Positions 1-8,373 of a stretch of DNA of 64,000 bases are shown one piece after another. The number at the start of each line of letters is the position of its first letter. The stretch's first letter is position 1. The DNA lies in the NCBI RefSeq assembly GCF_000745975.1, contig NZ_JQKJ01000001.1:310001-374000 (forward strand), written 5' to 3'. A program made the translations under genes and the position numbers. A model generated the notes under the pieces. The model saw nothing but the letters and a program-made list of their open reading frames with translations, had not been told where the DNA came from and did not search any database. This DNA is from Desulfobacter vibrioformis DSM 8776. GTDB taxonomy: Bacteria > Desulfobacterota > Desulfobacteria > Desulfobacterales > Desulfobacteraceae.

Positions 1-181
1 AATCCAGCACCCCGGACACAGGGCTTGAGATCTCTTTTTTTAACGCCTTTGCATCCTTGAAATATGACAGATGCCGTTTCCCGCCCACCAGAACAGCGGC
101 CCTTTCAATAAGCGCCAGGTGGGATGCGGTAAGATCCGCCGGGCCAAGGCCCATGCCGATCACATGAACCGGTTCATTCAT
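1..181 (-). CDS. cbiE: Cobalt-precorrin-7 C5-methyltransferase CbiE, N-terminal part
   Basis: The 60 visible residues begin MNEPVHVIGMGLGPADLT and continue with a GGKRHLSYF segment, the glycine-rich SAM-binding start and following helix of the CbiE/CobL family. The family methylates C5 of the corrin ring in cobalamin synthesis. The gene runs out of the left edge of the window, so it cannot be seen whether CbiT is fused to it. It starts about 40 bp after the AAA ATPase stop and is probably the next gene of the cobalamin operon. The start is the first of two nearby ATGs; either could serve. Confidence 0.85.
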   Translation of the reverse strand, partial: MNEPVHVIGMGLGPADLTASHLALIERAAVLVGGKRHLSYFKDAKALKKEISSPVSGVLD

Positions 182-221
182 GGCTGTATTTCCCTAAGAC
201 AAGAGTCTATGCAGGCCACAT

Positions 222-1256
222 TCAGCTACCCAAATCCCCCATGGATTTCTCAATTTCACGATCCACAAAACTGCCGAAGGTCTCATCAATTACATTGGGA
301 GAGATATCCAGGTAACGAGGTGTGGTGGCGGCTTTTATTTCACCGGACTCAGTATCCCTGAACAGGCTGTGAAAGGCTATCTGGTCCTGGGTTTGATACT
401 GGAGGTCAAACTCCTTAAGAACCGCATAGTCATGGGTGCTTATAAATATCTGTACGCCGGTTCGCTGCAGTTCCAACAGGATGCCGACAACAGACTTCAT
501 GAGTCTGGGATTCAGATTGGTTTCCGGCTCGTCCCAGAACAGTGCCGAGCCGTTAAGCAATGTACCGTTCTGAATCAAAATCCATAACAACCCTAGTTTT
601 CTGAATCCTTCTGCCAGAAGTGTAAACCCAAGCTCCCCATGCTTGCTGCGCAAAAAGAATTCTTCATTTTTGGCAATCACTTTTCCGTCCATGGCCTCCT
701 GCAGGCTTTCCAGGAGATGTTTCCGCTGCTTTTCTGTGGGGCCTTTCAGAACAGGTAAAAACGCCTTGCGGATAATATCCACATAAACTTCTTCAAAGTG
801 AATTTCCCGTTCTTCATAAAGAGATCGGAAATCCGGTGCGTTGGCCATCATGTCCTTTACCGGAATATATGCCGCATCGAAATGCGTCTCCCTCCAGGCC
901 TTTGTGGCACCGGATACCGTTGCCTTTTCCGGTCTGGTTGTGTGGTTGGAAAATGACAATCTTATATTGATAGATTTTTCCTCCAGCTTTCGAGTCACCT
1001 CTATCAATCCCTTGCTGCTGGCGGAGGAGCGTTTAACCAGGCGGCCAATCTGCTTGCCTGACGGATAAAAGACGTTATTTATTTTTTCAGCAAAGCTGTC
1101 CTTGCTTTTGGAAATATCGCAGGCAGCATAGACCGCTTTCATGATATGTGTCTTCCCGGTACCGTTCTCTCCGATAAAAATATTGATTCCAGGAGAAAAC
1201 TTAAGTTCCAGCGTTTCAAAAGCAGTGAACTTTTCAAATCTTATTTTCTCTATCAT
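222..1256 (-). CDS. AAA/ABC-type ATPase (RecF/OLD-like), in SPFH cassette
   Basis: A 344-residue soluble ATPase. Walker A is GENGTGKT at residues 29-36. There is an ABC-signature-like stretch LLAEGFRKLG near residue 215, a Walker B FWDEPETN near 240, and an H-loop STHDY near 274. This order is typical of AAA_15/AAA_21 and OLD-type ATPases with a RecF-like head domain. No nuclease (TOPRIM) domain follows; the C-terminus is short. Its ATG overlaps the stop of the upstream SPFH lipoprotein gene by four bases (ATGA), so the two are likely translationally coupled. The substrate is unknown. Nothing in the sequence shows a role in cobalamin synthesis, although the gene lies between cbiD and cbiE. 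Confidence 0.8.
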   Translation of the reverse strand: MIEKIRFEKFTAFETLELKFSPGINIFIGENGTGKTHIMKAVYAACDISKSKDSFAEKINNVFYPSGKQIGRLVKRSSASSKGLIEVTRKLEEKSINIRLSFSNHTTRPEKATVSGATKAWRETHFDAAYIPVKDMMANAPDFRSLYEEREIHFEEVYVDIIRKAFLPVLKGPTEKQRKHLLESLQEAMDGKVIAKNEEFFLRSKHGELGFTLLAEGFRKLGLLWILIQNGTLLNGSALFWDEPETNLNPRLMKSVVGILLELQRTGVQIFISTHDYAVLKEFDLQYQTQDQIAFHSLFRDTESGEIKAATTPRYLDISPNVIDETFGSFVDREIEKSMGDLGS

Positions 1257-2314
1257 GGCTGTTTCCCAAGCCCCTTAACCCCCATTGTTTCGATAAGTTC
1301 ATTTATATTGGTTGTTTTCAAGTTCATTCCGCCTTCGGATACCGGTAAAAGAATTAATTTTTTACCCTGGAGGGCTTCGGCGATTTTCAGCTTGACCAGG
1401 GCTTCGCCCCCGGCACTGGCCATGGCGTTGTTCATCTCCTGAATGCCCTTGGCTGCGGCCTCCCCTTCGGCCTTAATGGCCTGGGCAAGGAGCTGCTGTT
1501 TTTCATAATAGACATCTGCCTCAATTTTGGATTTCATGAACTCTCCGTCCACATCGGCGATCATCCGGTTGACGTCGCCCCTGGCCTCTTCGAGTTTCCG
1601 GTTGTACTCTTCCTGGGCCGCATGCTGGGCCGACTTGTTCTTTTCGACCAGCTGGTCAGCCACTTTTTTATCCTCAATGGCTTTCTGGTATTTGGGATTA
1701 AACCGGTAGTCCTTGGTCAGCACTTTTTCAATGATGATGCCCATGGGTTTGAACATCGTTTGCAGGTATTCTTTTGTTTTATGGGCCTGGGCACCCCTGC
1801 TTGCGGCAACGTAAAATTGTTCTGTGGTCAGTTCACCGAACAGGTCCCGGGGTTTGCTCCGGACAATGGTGCGCACGATTTTCTGTCGAAGATCCATGTC
1901 GTCCTTTGCCACATTCTGAAGGATATAGGGGGCCTTTGCGGGATCAATTTTATATACGATAATCACATCAAGACTGATGTCGTTGCCGTCTATGGTTTTA
2001 AACAACAGATCGTCCCGGGTTTTTCTGTCCCCTTTATTGGCATCATAGGTCATTTCAAGGTTTTGAAGTTTGGTATCAAAGGTATTCCAGTCATTGATAA
2101 AGGGCATGAAAAAATAGGTGGAACCCGGGGCATAATACTTTTCTTCCACCCCCTTTTTTCCAAAGAATGAAAACTTTATGGTTCTGACCCCCACCTCTGT
2201 GCTGTCTGTTGTATGGGGAACGCAACCCGCCAGCATAACCATCATGATAAGGGCCGGCAAAAGAATTAATTTTTTTGTCTGGTTCTTCATCTGGTTCTTC
2301 ATCTGGTTTTTCAT
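1253..2314 (-). CDS. SPFH/Band-7 (prohibitin-like) lipoprotein
   Basis: A 353-residue protein with a lipoprotein signal: a lysine-rich start, a hydrophobic run and a lipobox LAGC with the acylated cysteine at residue 31. Valine follows the cysteine, which by Lol rules would not retain it in the inner membrane. The mature part is an SPFH/Band-7 domain (EVGVRTIKFSF, FFMPFINDWNTFDTKLQNLE) followed by a long charged coiled coil with AEGEAAAKG, as in prohibitins and HflK/C. The N-terminus holds three copies of MKNQ from a 12-bp tandem repeat, so three ATGs are in frame; the first overlaps the stop of the upstream SPFH gene (ATGA). It probably forms a hetero-oligomer with that paralogue. Confidence 0.85.
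   Translation of the reverse strand: MKNQMKNQMKNQTKKLILLPALIMMVMLAGCVPHTTDSTEVGVRTIKFSFFGKKGVEEKYYAPGSTYFFMPFINDWNTFDTKLQNLEMTYDANKGDRKTRDDLLFKTIDGNDISLDVIIVYKIDPAKAPYILQNVAKDDMDLRQKIVRTIVRSKPRDLFGELTTEQFYVAASRGAQAHKTKEYLQTMFKPMGIIIEKVLTKDYRFNPKYQKAIEDKKVADQLVEKNKSAQHAAQEEYNRKLEEARGDVNRMIADVDGEFMKSKIEADVYYEKQQLLAQAIKAEGEAAAKGIQEMNNAMASAGGEALVKLKIAEALQGKKLILLPVSEGGMNLKTTNINELIETMGVKGLGKQP
2275..2314 (-). repeat. 12-bp tandem repeat encoding MKNQ x3
   Basis: About three units of ATGAAAAACCAG in tandem, the last slightly changed, at the very start of the SPFH lipoprotein gene. Each unit supplies an in-frame ATG and the residues MKNQ. Copy-number change by slippage would lengthen or shorten the signal peptide n-region in four-residue steps without shifting the frame. 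Confidence 0.85.
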
Positions 2315-3435
2315 TTGGCACCTCCTTTGCTGCGGACATCAAAAAGTTCCAGGGCCTTGTTCAGGTCAAGGGGATTGACCCCGGAGGGCCCGTCACTGGG
2401 AAGAATGACAACATCAATGCCTTTATACACCTCGGCCATTTTCAGCCCCACCATACGTTCAGCCCCTTTTCCCTGGAGTGCTTCATTTTTCAACCGGGTT
2501 TGTTCGGCTTCGGCAAGTTTGACAAGAAGATCCGCTTCAGCCATTTTTTTTCTGTAGTACAAATCTTTTTCAGCCTGTTTTCTGGTGACATAGGCTTTTG
2601 CCTTTTCAATCTCAACTTCGACGCGCACCTTGCCTTCCTGTTCAATTTTGGTCAGCTTGGCGCCTTCAATGGCTGCCCTTGCCTCGGCCTGGTTTTTAAA
2701 AACAAGCTGATCCTTGAGCTTCTTTTCTTCAATATTTTTCTGAATTTCATCGCTGTAATGAAAATATCGAACCAGGACATATGTCACCTCAATACCCTTG
2801 TCTTTGAGCTCTTTATTTAACTCCTGTTTTGCCGCCAGGGCCTTTTCAACTCTCATGGGGCTGTTGAAAAATTCTTCGGTGGTCAGTTTTCCCAGATTAT
2901 TTTTAAGGGCAGGCTCTGTTTTCGGAATAATGCCGTTGTCTTCAAACAGCCGCCCGGGACCAATGTCGGTAAACACCTTATAGGGGTCGCTGATGCGATA
3001 AATGATGGAGACATCCACATCCACAAAAAAACCGTCAGAGGTCTGAATATGGGCAGCTCTTTCTATTCTGGTATCATAGGCGGCTGTTTGGGCAGAGGTG
3101 GTCAACTCCAGAACCTGCAATGCCCTCGGCAGCTTGTACATTTCTTGAATGCCAAAGGGAAGCACCAGGTAAAGCCCTGTTTCATAAACCTTTTTCTGCA
3201 CACCCCGGTGCCAGCCGATTCTATTGACCTTTATGCCGTATTCATAGGGCCGGATATATTCCAGCAATGAACCATATGCCAGAGCGGCAAGTACCACCAG
3301 TACCGTGAGAATCTTAATGAAGAGCGGTACTTTAAATTTGAATTTCGGCAGCTTTGCTTTTTTTGCAAAGTCTGTGGTTGAATGGATTACCTTTGGGGCA
3401 TTGTCTTCCAGATTGTCCGGGGTCTCGGTCTCCAT
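2311..3435 (-). CDS. SPFH/Band-7 (prohibitin/HflK-like) membrane protein
   Basis: A 374-residue protein with a charged cytoplasmic tail of about 36 residues, one membrane segment at about 37-58, and then an SPFH domain (RPYEYGIKVNRIGWHRGV, GLYLVLPFGIQEMYKLPRALQ). After about residue 220 there is a long Lys/Glu/Ala coiled coil, as in HflK, HflC and prohibitins. The N-in/C-out topology would put the SPFH domain in the periplasm, the same side as the downstream SPFH lipoprotein. It is preceded by AAGGAGC, a good ribosome binding site, and lies about 70 bp after cbiD. No HflK/C protease partner (FtsH) or NfeD is nearby; instead a soluble ATPase is the third cassette member. Confidence 0.85.
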   Translation of the reverse strand: METETPDNLEDNAPKVIHSTTDFAKKAKLPKFKFKVPLFIKILTVLVVLAALAYGSLLEYIRPYEYGIKVNRIGWHRGVQKKVYETGLYLVLPFGIQEMYKLPRALQVLELTTSAQTAAYDTRIERAAHIQTSDGFFVDVDVSIIYRISDPYKVFTDIGPGRLFEDNGIIPKTEPALKNNLGKLTTEEFFNSPMRVEKALAAKQELNKELKDKGIEVTYVLVRYFHYSDEIQKNIEEKKLKDQLVFKNQAEARAAIEGAKLTKIEQEGKVRVEVEIEKAKAYVTRKQAEKDLYYRKKMAEADLLVKLAEAEQTRLKNEALQGKGAERMVGLKMAEVYKGIDVVILPSDGPSGVNPLDLNKALELFDVRSKGGAK

Positions 3436-3505
3436 AAACGCTCCTTAATCATGTTTATGCTCAGTTAAAAAAAACAGTCAAATTTGCCAGAACCATCCTG
3501 CCGGT

Positions 3506-4612
3506 TCATTCACAATTTTTTTCCCGCCTGTGGGAATCAAAGGCAATGGCCCCGTGAAAGTCAAAAATAATAGCCCTGAACCGGCACGGTCCCGGGCAAA
3601 ATTTTTCAGCAGACCGGATCATGGCACCGCCCACCATTTCCAGGACCCCGGGGTAACCGGGCCAGACCATCCCAAAGGCATGCCGGGCTGTGTTGGCGTT
3701 TAAAATCTGCCTGGCCAGGGTCTTGTTGCCGGTCTGTTCCCTGACCATACCGGCAAGCCAGTCCATGGTCAAATCGGATTTTTCTGCATGGGTATGGACA
3801 AACCCCTGGGCCATTTTCAGGGCTTTGCCGAAAAACACGGCCAGGGTGGCATGGGGGATCTTATTTTCAGCAAGGCTTTTCATGGACATGCCAAAAAAAT
3901 CTCCGATCTGTATAAATGCCTCTGGGTTAAGTTCTGCAAAAAATATTTGGGAAAACCGCTCGGATCGCCTTCCTGTGGTCAGAACCACATGGTCGCATCC
4001 ACAGGCCCGGGCCACGGCCATGGCCGATTGGATGGTGGCGGTGTAGGCCTCGTGGGACAAGGGGTTTACAAGTCCTGTGGTGCCCAGAATGGACAAGCCC
4101 CCTTCTATGCCCAGCCGGCGGTTCAGTGTTTTTTCGGCCAGCTTTTCTCCGTTTTCCACAAAAATTTGCGCGCTCACCCCGGCATTGCTGTGATACTGGT
4201 TGAGTACCTGCAAGGCGGATTCCCGGATCATCTTTCGGGGCCCGGGATTTATGGCAGGTTCTCCCGGCGGTATCTCAAGGCCGGGCTTGGTGACCACGCC
4301 CACGCCTTTGCCGCCAATGATCTGTACCGTACCGGGTTCATCGGTCAGGCCTACCACGGCACCGATCCTGGCCCGGTGGGTAATATCCGGATCATCCCCT
4401 GCATCCTTGACCACCACGGCCCGGACCCGACCATTGCTCCAGCATACCGCGTCAACGAAAATTTCAAGGATCTGGCCGTTGAGCAGATTGACGGTTACCG
4501 ATCCTGGCACCTGCTTTGTGAACAGGTACACCAGGGCCGCTTTTACCGCAGCCGCTGCTGCCGTGCCCGTGGTAAATCCTGTACGTAAATTTTTCTTTTC
4601 TCTATCCGACAA
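3506..4612 (-). CDS. cbiD: Cobalt-precorrin-5B C1-methyltransferase CbiD
   Basis: CbiD methylates C1 of the corrin ring during anaerobic cobalamin synthesis. The family signature RTGFTTGTAAAAA lies just after the start, and GGKGVGVVTKPGLE and the conserved LGTTGLVNPLS segment follow. The length of about 368 residues is normal. I chose the TTG at 4612, giving MSDREKKNLRTGF; an in-frame TTG at 4633 would add seven residues. Either way the start lies inside the 3' end of the upstream gate-protein gene, so translation is probably coupled. The C-terminus carries an unusual extra tail with a CPGPCRF motif. Confidence 0.92.
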   Translation of the reverse strand: MSDREKKNLRTGFTTGTAAAAAVKAALVYLFTKQVPGSVTVNLLNGQILEIFVDAVCWSNGRVRAVVVKDAGDDPDITHRARIGAVVGLTDEPGTVQIIGGKGVGVVTKPGLEIPPGEPAINPGPRKMIRESALQVLNQYHSNAGVSAQIFVENGEKLAEKTLNRRLGIEGGLSILGTTGLVNPLSHEAYTATIQSAMAVARACGCDHVVLTTGRRSERFSQIFFAELNPEAFIQIGDFFGMSMKSLAENKIPHATLAVFFGKALKMAQGFVHTHAEKSDLTMDWLAGMVREQTGNKTLARQILNANTARHAFGMVWPGYPGVLEMVGGAMIRSAEKFCPGPCRFRAIIFDFHGAIAFDSHRREKNCE

Positions 4613-5669
4613 TCCAGTACACGAATCCCACAAAAATAATACTTGCCACCCGGAACCCCTGGCCCATAAGTAACATGGAAAGTCCCATGCCCGGTGAAAA
4701 AATGCCCATGTACCGGGGCAGCTGGTGCCGGATGGCCCGGATGGGAAATGCGATGATATTGCCTAAAAGCAGTGCAATCACTGTCTGTTTCACTGTGATG
4801 GTGCCTGCATCCATCAAGGCCCCTGCCGCGGCAAACCCTGCGGTGAACTCCGAGGCAAAGCTTAATACCACCACGCTTAAGGACTGGGCCGGGACAAAAG
4901 TCTGCACGGCAAACCGGGTCATAAAGGTTTCAATGGCATCAAAGGCCCCTGCCGCGGTGAGCACGAAAACCACGGTGTAGACCGGAATCACAAAGGCCAC
5001 TACCCGGGTAAACCGGGCCGGCAGCTTTTTCTTTAAAGACTGCATCAAAGGCGTTTTCTTTTTTGAAATGCCCTGGGCTTCCCCGGCCTGAACATCGTCA
5101 ACTACCTTAGTCCCTGAGATTTGGGCCCCCACAAAAAAGTGTCCGAACAGGACAAACAAAAACGTGCGGACACAGGTGGCCAAAAAAGTTAAAAGGAAAT
5201 AGAGCAGACCTGCTGTACGCGTTAAAGGCACCACAATAAAAAAAGTCATGGGCAGGTGCAGAAAATAGGCCGGGAACTGATTGATGAAGTTGGTCAAAAA
5301 AAGCTGGGGCCGGGTGATCTGATTTTCCTTGTAAAAATCCAGGAGCATGGCATTGGCAGACACCCCTGAAAAAAAGGCAGCCGTAAATGCGGCAGAACAC
5401 CGGGTTCCTAAGTTGGCGAACCTGAAGACCGGCGCAGCCAGGGCGCCCAGTGTGCGGGTCCAGCCCGTGTCATCAATGGCCTGGGCCACCACAAGACCGA
5501 TGCAGACAAAGGCCAGCATCCGGGAAAGCGGCCAAAACAGGCGTCCGGGCAATTTTGCCGCGGTGACACCATCCACCCAGGCAAGGCCCGCGGCCAGTAC
5601 GATTCCCGTGATCACAAGCCCGGCGATAAGCGCCAGGCCGTTATTTCGTTTTTTTTTGATTTTCGACAC
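4602..5669 (-). CDS. Nucleoside-recognition (gate) domain membrane protein in the cbi operon
   Basis: A 355-residue integral membrane protein with about eight to ten hydrophobic segments. The stretches AAFTAAFFSGVSANAMLLDF and ASEFTAGFAAAGALMDAG are typical of the gate (nucleoside recognition) domain also found in FeoB, SpmA/B and concentrative nucleoside transporters. The gene overlaps cbiL by 29 bp at its start and cbiD at its end, so it is tightly built into the operon. By context it may move cobalt, a corrinoid intermediate or another ion, but nothing in the sequence fixes the substrate. Confidence 0.75.
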   Translation of the reverse strand: MSKIKKKRNNGLALIAGLVITGIVLAAGLAWVDGVTAAKLPGRLFWPLSRMLAFVCIGLVVAQAIDDTGWTRTLGALAAPVFRFANLGTRCSAAFTAAFFSGVSANAMLLDFYKENQITRPQLFLTNFINQFPAYFLHLPMTFFIVVPLTRTAGLLYFLLTFLATCVRTFLFVLFGHFFVGAQISGTKVVDDVQAGEAQGISKKKTPLMQSLKKKLPARFTRVVAFVIPVYTVVFVLTAAGAFDAIETFMTRFAVQTFVPAQSLSVVVLSFASEFTAGFAAAGALMDAGTITVKQTVIALLLGNIIAFPIRAIRHQLPRYMGIFSPGMGLSMLLMGQGFRVASIIFVGFVYWIVG

Positions 5670-6381
5670 AATGCCCGCTTTTCTTGGATATGATCAGGGT
5701 CCAGTAATCGGGTTTTTTTTCCTGAAATACATTCATATTGCGGATAATCTGCTCGCCTTCAAGTCCGCATTTGACAATGCCCACACTTTTGTCGGCCATA
5801 CCTGCCTCATCCAGGGCCTTTGCAATGTCTGCGGCATTTTTATACGCCTTGAGAAAAACCACATTGTCCGCATGGTCGCTGATTTGCCGGAACTTGTCCC
5901 CGCCCGTGACACCGGATACAAGGAGCATGGATTCCTCGCCCTCCACCAGAGGCGTGTTGATGCGGGCCGCAGCCGCCTGGTAGGAGGTGATGCCCGGAAT
6001 GGAACGGATCTTAATGTGCGGGGCCAGTTTTTGGATATGTTTAAGCACATATCCGTAGGTGGAGTAGGTCATGCAGTCCCCAAGGGTGATAAAGGCGGCA
6101 TTTTTGCCCTGCTCCAGCACCTTGATGACGGTTCTGGCATTATCCTGCCACGCCGCTTCCATGACCGACTTGTCCCGGGTCATGGGAAAAGGGAGCATTT
6201 GAATGGGCACAGACGCTTTTAAATGGGGTTTGGCGATCTTTGCCGCCAGGCTGTGGGAATTTTTTTTAGAGGATGCGGCAAACACCATGTCCACCTGGCT
6301 CAAAATGTTAACCGCTTTCAAGGTGATGAAATCCGGGTCTCCGGGGCCCACACCAATGCCGTACAAAATGCCCTGGGTCAT
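5641..6381 (-). CDS. cbiL: Cobalt-precorrin-2 C20-methyltransferase CbiL
   Basis: A SAM-dependent methyltransferase that adds the C20 methyl group to cobalt-precorrin-2. The N-terminal GIGVGPGDPDFITLKA is the P-loop-like motif of the tetrapyrrole methylase family. The following VFAASSKKNSHSLAAKI matches the CbiL/CobI branch, as does the central TLGDCMTYSTYGYV. The length, 246 residues, is normal for CbiL. The start overlaps the cbiC stop by four bases (ATGA), and the 3' end overlaps the gate-protein gene. Confidence 0.92.
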   Translation of the reverse strand: MTQGILYGIGVGPGDPDFITLKAVNILSQVDMVFAASSKKNSHSLAAKIAKPHLKASVPIQMLPFPMTRDKSVMEAAWQDNARTVIKVLEQGKNAAFITLGDCMTYSTYGYVLKHIQKLAPHIKIRSIPGITSYQAAAARINTPLVEGEESMLLVSGVTGGDKFRQISDHADNVVFLKAYKNAADIAKALDEAGMADKSVGIVKCGLEGEQIIRNMNVFQEKKPDYWTLIISKKSGHCVENQKKTK

Positions 6382-7001
6382 TTGATAGTCCTTTCACCGG
6401 CAATGAGTGCCAATGCATTAATCACACTTGCCGCCACATTGGAGCCGCCTTTGCGGCCCACATTTGAGATATACGGTATGCTGGTTTCCATCAGGGCGGC
6501 CTTGGATTCCGCCGCATTGACAAACCCCACGGCAAGCCCCACAACAAGGGCCGGATGGGCCTGTTCCTTTTTTATCATGTCCAGCAGATGAATCAAGGCC
6601 GTGGGGGCATTACCCACCACATAAATGCCGTTTTCCATCATGGGTGCGGCCATTTCCACAGCCACACGGGCCCGGGTCACCCCTTTGCGCTCTGCCTGGG
6701 CCGCCACCCGGGGATCAGCCATGAGGCATTCGCACCTGCCGCCAAAGGCGGCTAACGGTTCTTTGCGGATACCGGCTTTGGCCATATTGGTGTCCGTGAT
6801 CACGGTACACCCGTTCCGGATGGCTTTGATTCCGGCTGCCACGGCGCTGCCGGAGATCCTGACCATCTCCATGTATTCAAAGTCCGCTGTGGTATGGATC
6901 ATGCGCCGCACAATTTTCCACTCATCCGGGGCAAAATTGTGGGGACCTGCCTCCGCGTCAATGATGGCAAAACTTTTTGCTTCAATTTCATGGGGCTTCA
7001 T
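6378..7001 (-). CDS. cbiC: Cobalt-precorrin-8 methylmutase CbiC
   Basis: CbiC moves the C11 methyl group to C12, giving cobyrinic acid. The 207-residue protein starts MKPHEIEAKSFAIIDAE and has MIHTTADFEYM with the family's catalytic histidine at residue 36. ITDTNMAKAGI and GNAPTALIHLL are further conserved blocks, and the tail GLAVGFVNAAESK is also conserved. It overlaps the end of cbiA by 14 bp and the start of cbiL by 4 bp, showing a compact operon. Confidence 0.94.
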   Translation of the reverse strand: MKPHEIEAKSFAIIDAEAGPHNFAPDEWKIVRRMIHTTADFEYMEMVRISGSAVAAGIKAIRNGCTVITDTNMAKAGIRKEPLAAFGGRCECLMADPRVAAQAERKGVTRARVAVEMAAPMMENGIYVVGNAPTALIHLLDMIKKEQAHPALVVGLAVGFVNAAESKAALMETSIPYISNVGRKGGSNVAASVINALALIAGERTIK

Positions 7002-8373
7002 TTACGAAACGTTTCCTTTGGTTCTGATATTGAAAACACGCCTGCACAAAATGTTGGGGCAGGTCCGGGTTGCTTTTAAAATGCAGGTGCAGGTAGCTGC
7101 CAAGGGTTTGGTTCTTCTCAAATCCCGGCACGGCCCGGGTGCCGCCGGTCCGGTCACAGGCATTATACACACTTTTTTCTCCATGGTCATCCAGGCTGGA
7201 GTAATGGAACTCATGTCCCCGGGCCGTGACACCTGCCGGCCCGAGAATCGTGTCCCGGTTCAACGTAATTTCCCGGTATCCAAGGGCACGCAAGGTTTTG
7301 GACATGCGGCAGGTAAACCCGAAACATCCCACCATGTCATGGCATTGCCCGTTTAAGTCTTCCAGGGTGCGGCAAAGGGTCATGAACCCGCCGCACTCCG
7401 CATAAATGGGCATACCGTTTTGGCATGCCAGGGAAACGGCCTGCCTGAATCCGGTGTTTTCCGTAAGGGTCCGGGCATGCAGTTCCGGGTATCCGCCGCC
7501 AAGATACAGGCCGTCTATGTTGTCCGGCAGATCCGGGTCCGCAAGCGGCGAGAAATAAATAATCCGGGCACCGGCCTGTTCCAGTAGTTCAATATTTTCA
7601 GGATAATAGAAACAGAATGCCGCATCCCGGGCCAGGGCGATGCGTACAACCGCAGGTTTCTTTTCCGGGGGCGTTGGCGTATCTATAGGGATACAGGGCA
7701 GTGAATCCAGCAGGGCATCAAGATCCATCCGGCTTTCCACCAGATCGGCCAGGGCATCCCGCATCTGGTCGCCAGGGCCATGGTCGTCGCTGGTGACAAG
7801 GCCCAAATGCCGGGAAGGAATTTCAATGTCCGGATTCCGGCCCACCCCGCCAAGACAGGGCATCTTCACATTGCCTGTCAGGGCCTGGGTCAGATAGTCC
7901 AGGTGGACGGGACTGCCCACCTTGTTGAACAGAACGCCTGCAAATTTAAGGTCCGGGTCAAAATTTTCAAACCCCTGGACCAGGGCCCCGGCGCTCCGGG
8001 CCATGCTCCGGGCATCTACCACCAGCAGCACGGGCAGATCCAGCCATTTGGCCAGCTGGGCCGTGGAACCGGCCTCGGTTCTGCCGTCATACCCGTCAAA
8101 CAGGCCCATTACCCCTTCCACCACGGCAATGTCAGCCTGTCCGGTGTTTTGCTTGAAAATTTCCAGGTTGGTCTGTTTTTTCAGCATCCACCCGTCCAGG
8201 TTCCGGCCGGCAACACCTGTGATGGCGGTGTGGTGCCCCGGATCAATGAAATCAGGGCCTGCCTTAAAGGGTGCCACGCGCAGTCCCCGGCGCTTGAATG
8301 CAGCCATCAGGGATAGGGTGATGGTGGTCTTGCCGCACCCGGAGTGAACGCCGGCAACCACGATCCCCTTCAT
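6988..8373 (-). CDS. cbiA: Cobyrinate a,c-diamide synthase CbiA
   Basis: CbiA amidates the a and c side chains of cobyrinic acid using glutamine and ATP. The N-terminal half is a dethiobiotin-synthetase-like ATPase with GVHSGCGKTT at about residues 8-17 and VVEGVMGLFDGYDG near 85. The C-terminal half is a class I glutamine amidotransferase with LYLGGGYPELHA and the nucleophile-bearing YAECGGFMTL near residue 330. The length of 461 residues is normal. Its start overlaps the stop of the binding-protein gene by four bases. Confidence 0.94.
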   Translation of the reverse strand: MKGIVVAGVHSGCGKTTITLSLMAAFKRRGLRVAPFKAGPDFIDPGHHTAITGVAGRNLDGWMLKKQTNLEIFKQNTGQADIAVVEGVMGLFDGYDGRTEAGSTAQLAKWLDLPVLLVVDARSMARSAGALVQGFENFDPDLKFAGVLFNKVGSPVHLDYLTQALTGNVKMPCLGGVGRNPDIEIPSRHLGLVTSDDHGPGDQMRDALADLVESRMDLDALLDSLPCIPIDTPTPPEKKPAVVRIALARDAAFCFYYPENIELLEQAGARIIYFSPLADPDLPDNIDGLYLGGGYPELHARTLTENTGFRQAVSLACQNGMPIYAECGGFMTLCRTLEDLNGQCHDMVGCFGFTCRMSKTLRALGYREITLNRDTILGPAGVTARGHEFHYSSLDDHGEKSVYNACDRTGGTRAVPGFEKNQTLGSYLHLHFKSNPDLPQHFVQACFQYQNQRKRFVNEAP

